This document shows positions 7,019 to 11,372 of a DNA stretch of 11,372 nucleotides, in pieces; position 1 is the stretch's first letter; the number at the start of each line of letters is the position of its first letter. Source of the DNA: JAEHDI01 sp035455185. Its GTDB lineage: Bacteria; Acidobacteriota; Terriglobia; Bryobacterales; Bryobacteraceae. The notes under the pieces were generated by a model. It was given only the letters and a program-made list of their open reading frames with translations, searched no databases and was not told the DNA's origin. A program made the position numbers and the translations under genes. Location of the stretch: contig DATIFQ010000380.1 of NCBI GenBank assembly GCA_035455185.1, forward strand, positions 1-11,372, written 5' to 3'.

Positions 7019-8317
7019 TCAGAAATAGATGCAAAACTCTGTTGGCCGGCCGGGTTGACCGTCGAGCGAGAAATTGAAGCCATGACGTGTCAGGATTTCC
7101 TGGATCATCGTCAGACCGATGCCGCGGCCATTTTCCTTCGTGCTGAAAAACGGAGTGAAGAGATTGGCTCGTATTTCAGGCGTGATCCCGCGGCCCGTGT
7201 CCTCTACCGCAACGAAAGTCCGGCCTGATCTTTTGCCCATGCGGATTGTGATGACGCCGTTCTCGTCGATCGCCTCAATCGAGTTGCGCAGAATGTTAAC
7301 AAAGACCTGTTCCATCTGATTCTTGTCGATCGGGACCAGTCCGACGGCATCCTCGATCTGCCACTTCCAGGTGATCCCTTTCTCGTGGCACTCTGCTCGC
7401 ATAAGAACGGCAATGTCCTCAAGAAGCGTCTTCACGTCGCAAGGGCGCAATTCCGGCTGTGGCAGCCGGATGATGTCCGCGTAACTGCGTACGAAGGCGT
7501 TCAGATGGTGAGCTCGTGAGATGGCCACACTCAAAGCCATCTCAAAATCTTCACGGTCTTCAGGCTGCAGTTGGTCCTTGTAGTTGAGGCAGGATTGCAG
7601 GAGCGAATTGCTCGCGCCAACGGAGTTATTGATCTCATGCGACATCATCCGGATGAGCTTCTCGTACGCGGCTCGTTCGGACCGCCGCAGTTCCTCGGTG
7701 AGTTCCTCCAGCATCAGAAAGTTGCGCTGGAACCCGCGATCCAAAAACCGCGACTTCGTGCATATGACCCGTCGGATTCCTTCGAGAGGAATGATCCGCG
7801 ACGTCCCTGTTTGGACAGAACTCAATGCCTCGGCAAACGCTCCGTCCAGCTCCTGCAACTTCTTTCCCGCGAGTTCCCGCACCTTGAACATCTCTTCCGC
7901 GCTGGGGTTCACCGACGAGATACGATCGTCGAAATCGAAGATGATAATTCCGGACGGCGATGCCTCCACGATCTGGCTCAGGAAATGGTGCTGTTCCTGC
8001 ACGCGGATCCGCTCGTCGCGAAGGTGATCGATCATCTGGTTGTAGACCTGGATCAGGTCATCGAGCTCCTTCTGTCCCACTTCCCGGAATCGCGAATTCA
8101 AGTCGCTCTCGCTGAGGAACTGGATTCCGGTCCGGATCAATTGAAGTGGGCCGAAAATCCCGTTGAAGATCCGGATGCCGAGAACCGCCGACAGTACGAG
8201 GAACGCTTCCACTGCCAGCAGCCATATACGTCTTTCTCTCAGGAAGAACACCGCAGTGCTGGCGAGAACGAGATGGATGAACACCAGATAGAGAAAGGTT
8301 TTGAGGCGCAGAGTCAC
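7019..8317 (-). CDS. Membrane sensor histidine kinase with HAMP and PAS domains (NtrY-like)
   Basis: A 432-residue kinase. Two hydrophobic helices (about 7-26 and 31-51) are separated only by RERR, so there is essentially no extracytoplasmic domain. A HAMP-like linker (about 52-105), a PAS domain (about 108-205, with PSGIIIFD at 121-128 and VNPSAEEMF at 136-144) and a HisKA helix follow, with His227 in MMSHEINNS. The ATPase domain has the N-box VNILRNSIEAID (340-351), G1 DTGRGI (373-378), TPFFSTK (388-394) and G2 GRGIGL (397-402). It should autophosphorylate and pass phosphate to the neighbouring sigma-54 regulator. The residue five after the His, normally Pro in HExxNP, is Ser232. The start is GTG 8317, overlapping the regulator stop by four bases (GTGA), with only a weak ribosome site. 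The signal is unknown; PAS or membrane input is likely. Confidence 0.92.
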   Translation of the reverse strand: MTLRLKTFLYLVFIHLVLASTAVFFLRERRIWLLAVEAFLVLSAVLGIRIFNGIFGPLQLIRTGIQFLSESDLNSRFREVGQKELDDLIQVYNQMIDHLRDERIRVQEQHHFLSQIVEASPSGIIIFDFDDRISSVNPSAEEMFKVRELAGKKLQELDGAFAEALSSVQTGTSRIIPLEGIRRVICTKSRFLDRGFQRNFLMLEELTEELRRSERAAYEKLIRMMSHEINNSVGASNSLLQSCLNYKDQLQPEDREDFEMALSVAISRAHHLNAFVRSYADIIRLPQPELRPCDVKTLLEDIAVLMRAECHEKGITWKWQIEDAVGLVPIDKNQMEQVFVNILRNSIEAIDENGVITIRMGKRSGRTFVAVEDTGRGITPEIRANLFTPFFSTKENGRGIGLTMIQEILTRHGFNFSLDGQPGRPTEFCIYF

Positions 8318-9693
8318 GGCGTGATTCCGTACTTTTCAAAACGGCGATACAAGGCAGGCCGGCTCAGCCCAAGCGCTTCGGCGACCTTGCTGACGTTGCC
8401 GCCGTAATGCTGCATGCACTTGAGGATCATGGATTCCTCCATTTCATCGAGCGTCATTGCCCCCACAGCGGGCAAGCCGTCCTTCTGCACTTCGCGGGAT
8501 TCCATTCCCAGGGCAACAGCAAGGTGATCTACGTCGAGGAGATCGTTCCCCGTTACAAGCACCGTTCTTTCGATCAGTTGCTTCAACTGGCGGACGTTTC
8601 CGGGCCAGCTCATTCCCTGGAGCCACTTCAAAGCCGAGTCGCTGATCCCGAGGTCCTGCCGCCGGTAAACGAGGCCTATGCTCTCGAGGAAATGCCTGAC
8701 AAGCAGCGGAACGTCAGCGGGTCTTTCCCTCAACGCAGGCAGATGAATGGCAATGAGGTTGAGACGGTAAAGCAGATCTTCCCGGAACCCGCCGCTCTTG
8801 ACGAGTTCCGGAAGGTTCTGATTGGTGGCGGAAATAACCCGAACATCGACCGCACGAGTCGCGCTGGAACCCAGCACTTCGTACGTCCTGTCCTGAAGGA
8901 CGCGCAGAAGCTTGACCTGGCTGTTCGGATCTAGCTCCCCGATTTCGTCAAGGAAGATCGTGCCGCCGTTCGCGATCTCAAACCGTCCCTTGCGGTCCTG
9001 TCGCGCATCGGTGAATGCTCCCTTGACATGACCGAACATTTCGCTCTCGAAGAGCGTGGATGAGATCCCGCCGAGGTTCACCTTGACGAACGCGGCGTTC
9101 TTCCGTTTGCTGTTCCGATGAATCGCTTCGGCGATGACTTCCTTGCCCGTTCCACTTTCGCCGGTAATCAAGACGGACGCTTCCGTGGAAGCGATACGGC
9201 CGATGACCTCTAGCACCTTGAGAAGCTTCGGATCACGCCCGACAACCATGCGAAAGTCGTACAGAGAGTCAAGCTCTTCGCGGGAGAGCGCCCGCTGTCC
9301 GGCGCGCGCATTCGCCGCCGCCAGTCCTAGCGCTGTTTCCACGGACTGGAGAAGCTGTTGGTTCGTCCAGGGCTTGGTAATGAAGTCCGTCGCGCCCGCT
9401 TTCATGCCCTGAACAGCCAGGGAAATGGAACCCCACGCCGTGATCAGAATCACCGGCATGTGCGGCCGTCTTTCCTTGAGTGCCTGAAGCAGAGCTAGCC
9501 CTTCCTCGCCCGCGGTCTTTCGTGAGAAGTTCATGTCCTGGATCACCAGAGCGAACTCCTCGAGTTCCATCCGCCGTACGGCCTCATTCGGAGATCGGGC
9601 GGACTGCGAACGATAACCTGCTTGCTTCAGCAGGAGCGCAAGCGAAGTCGTAACAGACGCATCATCATCGACGATGAGAATCGCCTTATTCAT
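8314..9693 (-). CDS. Sigma-54-dependent response regulator, NtrC family (REC - AAA+ - Fis HTH)
   Basis: Counted from ATG 9693, a 459-residue regulator. The receiver domain (about 1-122) has acidic residues Asp9-11, phospho-acceptor Asp53 in IQDMNF, Thr85 and Lys107 in TKPW. The AAA+ domain (about 148-385) has Walker A GESGTGKE (178-185), the sigma-54 contact loop KGAFTDA (224-230), Walker B GGTIFLDEIGEL (243-254) and SWPGNVRQL (362-370). The C-terminus (about 417-456) is a Fis-type helix-turn-helix, with NVSKVAEALGLSRPALYRRF. When phosphorylated it should drive open-complex formation at sigma-54 promoters. The contact loop has Asp where the classical GAFTGA has Gly. An in-frame GTG at 9714 would add seven residues; ATG 9693 gives the usual short lead into the first strand (MNKAILIVDDD). 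It follows the permease stop by 42 bases and overlaps the kinase start, so permease, regulator and kinase probably share a message. Confidence 0.94.
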   Translation of the reverse strand: MNKAILIVDDDASVTTSLALLLKQAGYRSQSARSPNEAVRRMELEEFALVIQDMNFSRKTAGEEGLALLQALKERRPHMPVILITAWGSISLAVQGMKAGATDFITKPWTNQQLLQSVETALGLAAANARAGQRALSREELDSLYDFRMVVGRDPKLLKVLEVIGRIASTEASVLITGESGTGKEVIAEAIHRNSKRKNAAFVKVNLGGISSTLFESEMFGHVKGAFTDARQDRKGRFEIANGGTIFLDEIGELDPNSQVKLLRVLQDRTYEVLGSSATRAVDVRVISATNQNLPELVKSGGFREDLLYRLNLIAIHLPALRERPADVPLLVRHFLESIGLVYRRQDLGISDSALKWLQGMSWPGNVRQLKQLIERTVLVTGNDLLDVDHLAVALGMESREVQKDGLPAVGAMTLDEMEESMILKCMQHYGGNVSKVAEALGLSRPALYRRFEKYGITP

Positions 9694-9702
9694 GACCTTC
9701 GG

Positions 9703-9717
9703 CCGGTTGTACACCGG
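9703..9717. repeat. Short inverted repeat in the leader of the response regulator gene
   Basis: CCGGT (9703-9707) and ACCGG (9713-9717) are perfect inverted arms around five bases. They lie in the 42-base gap between the permease stop (9736) and the regulator ATG (9693), and span the alternative GTG at 9714. It could be a small mRNA hairpin or a regulator half-site pair. Five-base arms in GC-rich DNA can arise by chance. Confidence 0.25.
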
Positions 9718-9735
9718 TCACCGATCTTGATTCTA

Positions 9736-10947
9736 CTACTCGTAATGCAGCGCGCCGGCCGGTTGGACCTTGGTTGCAAGCCAGCTCGGATACAGGCCCG
9801 CGGCAATGGTCAGGCCGTACATAACAAGGAGCGAAACGATCAGTCCTACAGTGAATACGCCGGGACTCATCCAGTCGACAATTTCGAGAAGCGGCAGTTG
9901 CACGACCACGGCCATGCCGAGCAACAATCCAGCGGTGGCGATCACCAGAAGCTCGCCAAGCACTTGCCTGTGAACATCGCCGGCGGTTCCGCCAAGCGCC
10001 CGCCGCAGCCCGATTTCCTTGGTTCGGCGGGAGACGTTCTGCCACAGGACCCCGACCATTCCGAGTCCGACCATGATGATCAGAAACACGGCTACGAGCG
10101 ACGCAGCAGCCATCGGAGCGAGTACGAGCCGCATGTGGGATTTCCGTGCGCGATCGAGCGGCTCGATCTGAATCGTCCTGTCTTTCATTACCGAGCGCAG
10201 CCTGTTCATGAGCTTCTCCTCGAATGCTGCCGTGGTTCCTGGCCGAAGCTTTACGAGCAAGGCAATCATTGCCAAGCCAGATAACTTCTTAGCGCTGGCT
10301 CGGTGGAAGCAGTAGTTGTACAGCTCGTGGAATTCGCCGTGCTGGCGGAAATCGGTGATGACTCCGACGACCCTTTGCGGCATGGTTTTTGCACGTTCTT
10401 CCGGATCCTTCGGGAGATCGAATTCCTTGCCGAGAGGATTTTCATGGCCGAACAACTCGTCGCGGAGCCTGACATTGATGACCACGGGTTCATAATTCAG
10501 TGAATCATCCGACGAGTCGAACCACCGTCCTTGAACGACTTTCAGTTCGAGAACATCTTTCAATTCATCTGTCCCGTCGTTATATCGGGCCTCAGCGCTC
10601 CGTCCCCTATAGCAGATGGGACCATTACTCGCGCCGATCTGGAACGGCGTCATCCCGATGCCGGCAACTCCTTCTATTTCGTCGAGGTCCCGCAGAGCCA
10701 ACTGCATTTGCTTGAAATCATTCATAGCTTGGGCACGTTCGGCATGACGGGAATCAAAAATTCCGCTTACGCTGACGTTCCAGACGTTTTCGTAGGAGAA
10801 ACCCAAGGGCCGCAGGTAATTGTCGGTGTAGTAAATACCGAAAGCCGTCACCCCGAACAAAACCAGGAAGGAGAAGAAGATCTCGGTGATGATCAGGATA
10901 TTGGTTCGCTTACGATTCCATACCAGCTTGAACATGTGTTTTATCAT
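9736..10947 (-). CDS. ABC transporter permease, FtsX/MacB type (complete)
   Basis: A 403-residue inner-membrane protein with FtsX/MacB topology. There is one N-terminal helix (about 17-39), a large extracytoplasmic domain of the MacB_PCD type (about 40-270), then three C-terminal helices (about 274-302, 328-350, 365-387). The first of these is followed by the conserved cytoplasmic stretch SRRTKEIGLRRALGGTAGDV (306-325) that couples to the ATPase. The end, YPSWLATKVQPAGALHYE, is the standard family terminus. Such permeases work in pairs with a separate ATPase and use mechanotransmission to move or extract substrates such as lipoproteins, peptides or antibiotics; no substrate can be inferred. 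ATG 10947 overlaps the upstream permease stop (ATGA) and has a strong ribosome site. The next genes are the two-component pair. The ATPase is not in the window. Confidence 0.92.
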   Translation of the reverse strand: MIKHMFKLVWNRKRTNILIITEIFFSFLVLFGVTAFGIYYTDNYLRPLGFSYENVWNVSVSGIFDSRHAERAQAMNDFKQMQLALRDLDEIEGVAGIGMTPFQIGASNGPICYRGRSAEARYNDGTDELKDVLELKVVQGRWFDSSDDSLNYEPVVINVRLRDELFGHENPLGKEFDLPKDPEERAKTMPQRVVGVITDFRQHGEFHELYNYCFHRASAKKLSGLAMIALLVKLRPGTTAAFEEKLMNRLRSVMKDRTIQIEPLDRARKSHMRLVLAPMAAASLVAVFLIIMVGLGMVGVLWQNVSRRTKEIGLRRALGGTAGDVHRQVLGELLVIATAGLLLGMAVVVQLPLLEIVDWMSPGVFTVGLIVSLLVMYGLTIAAGLYPSWLATKVQPAGALHYE

Positions 10948-11372
10948 CGTGATGCTCCTCGCAACGCCTCAACGGGATGCAGCCTTGACATTCTCCAGGC
11001 AGGATACACGCCGGAGAACAGGCCAAAGAACAACGTCATCAACATTCCAATGAGGAAGACCCGATAGTTGACCTGAAACTGTGCATAGGCAAGAATTCCG
11101 GCGGCGGTAATGCCTCGTAGAACAACAGCGGAGAGGACGAAGCCGATCAGCCCTCCGATCAGAGTCAGGAGAACATTCTCCATCACGAACTGTCCGACCA
11201 GCGTCAAGGAAGATGCGCCAAACGTCTTCCTGACACCGATTTCCGATGCACGCTCCAGGATCCGGCTTACATTGATATTGATGAGGTTAACAGTGGGCAA
11301 CAACATGAATAACAAGGCATAAAAGAGCAGCCACAAAACCAGACGGCTGGTTTTCTCCCGCGCGTAGTCGCT
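10944..11372 (-). CDS. ABC transporter permease, FtsX type, C-terminal fragment (5' end outside window)
   Basis: The frame is open to the right edge of the window, giving 142 residues of the C-terminal FtsX domain. The TTG at 11336 is inside the frame and need not be a start. Three membrane helices are visible. After the first (about 13-32) comes NVSRILERASEIGVRKTFGASS, the family coupling stretch, and the protein ends in YPAWRMSRLHPVEALRGASR, the standard FtsX/MacB terminus. The missing N-terminal helix and periplasmic domain should lie beyond 11372. Its stop overlaps the start of the next permease by four bases (ATGA). The two genes are distinct in sequence and probably give a heteromeric permease pair, or two units of one larger complex. 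Local composition is AT-richer than the polysaccharide genes. Confidence 0.9.
   Translation of the reverse strand, partial: SDYAREKTSRLVLWLLFYALLFMLLPTVNLININVSRILERASEIGVRKTFGASSLTLVGQFVMENVLLTLIGGLIGFVLSAVVLRGITAAGILAYAQFQVNYRVFLIGMLMTLFFGLFSGVYPAWRMSRLHPVEALRGASR
10955..10960 (-). promoter_or_regulatory. Strong Shine-Dalgarno site of the complete permease gene
   Basis: On the minus strand GAGGAG lies seven bases before ATG 10947, inside the end of the upstream permease gene. It confirms this start and suggests efficient re-initiation after the ATGA overlap. Confidence 0.65.

Noticed and set aside
7571..8407. 278-codon open frame antisense to the histidine kinase
   Set aside because: The minus strand carries a fully motif-supported kinase. 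The antisense product shows no domain or plausible ribosome site.
7019..9693. PrsK/PrsR pair of a PEP-CTERM/exosortase exopolysaccharide cluster
   Set aside because: The location next to polysaccharide genes and the sigma-54 regulator suggested it, but the kinase has two helices and HAMP-PAS rather than the many-helix and GAF layout of PrsK, and no exosortase or PEP-CTERM protein is in view.
9747..9760. GG-N10-GC pattern on the minus strand upstream of the response regulator, resembling a -24/-12 sigma-54 promoter
   Set aside because: The GG and TGCA elements are present at the right spacing, but the T before GG, the CA after GGC and the second T before TGC are missing. In a GC-rich coding end this match is too weak to call.
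10259..10275. Palindrome GGCAATcATTGCC inside the complete permease gene
   Set aside because: A perfect six-base-arm inverted repeat, but it lies in the middle of coding sequence far from any start and has no partner copies in the window.
10531..11067. 178-codon open frame antisense to both permeases
   Set aside because: It crosses the permease junction and has no recognisable features; it is the complement of FtsX-domain coding sequence.
9736..11372. A single duplicated permease of the acidobacterial ADOP type, or one broken by a frameshift
   Set aside because: The two FtsX units are in separate frames with a normal stop, a strong ribosome site and an ATGA overlap, and each has its own standard C-terminus, so they are two intact genes in tandem.

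Overview
The window is GC-rich bacterial DNA. It has short or no gaps between genes, many GTG starts, and lipid-linked polysaccharide genes of the kind found in Gram-negative bacteria. A tandem FtsX/MacB-type permease pair next to a sigma-54 response regulator and a histidine kinase is a combination I associate with Acidobacteriota, Bacteroidota and related phyla. The base composition favours a GC-rich member such as Acidobacteriota, but the sequence does not settle this. There are no rRNA, tRNA, IS, CRISPR or phage genes that I can see.

Left part (2-6821, + strand): the distal part of an exopolysaccharide or O-antigen-type operon that begins before the window. In order: the C-terminal part of a Wzx-like flippase, a Wzy_C/WaaL-type polymerase or ligase, a GT4 glycosyltransferase, a second GT4, a class I SAM-dependent methyltransferase, a third GT4, and a small monotopic phosphoglycosyl transferase of the WcaJ/WbaP catalytic-domain type. 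Four of the six junctions are 4-base stop/start overlaps and the other two gaps are 4 and 1 bases. Together these genes could load a sugar phosphate onto undecaprenyl phosphate (last gene), extend it with up to three more sugars, methylate it, flip it, and then polymerise or ligate it outside the cytoplasm.

Middle (6822-7018): a 197-base convergent intergenic region with one imperfect hairpin and no gene.

Right part (7019-11372, - strand): an operon read from the right edge leftwards. It holds the C-terminal end of one FtsX-type permease, a complete second FtsX/MacB-type permease, an NtrC-family response regulator (REC, AAA+, Fis HTH), and a histidine kinase with two closely spaced membrane helices, HAMP, PAS, HisKA and HATPase domains. 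The kinase has almost no extracytoplasmic loop, so it may sense the membrane, its permease neighbours or a cytoplasmic cue. The ATPase expected to power the permeases is not in the window. Base composition falls toward the right edge (70% GC at 2641-2700, 42% at 11281-11340).

I found no system that I can call undescribed with confidence. The best lead is the coupling of an FtsX permease pair to a sigma-54 two-component system whose kinase lacks an external sensor and has an altered H-box.
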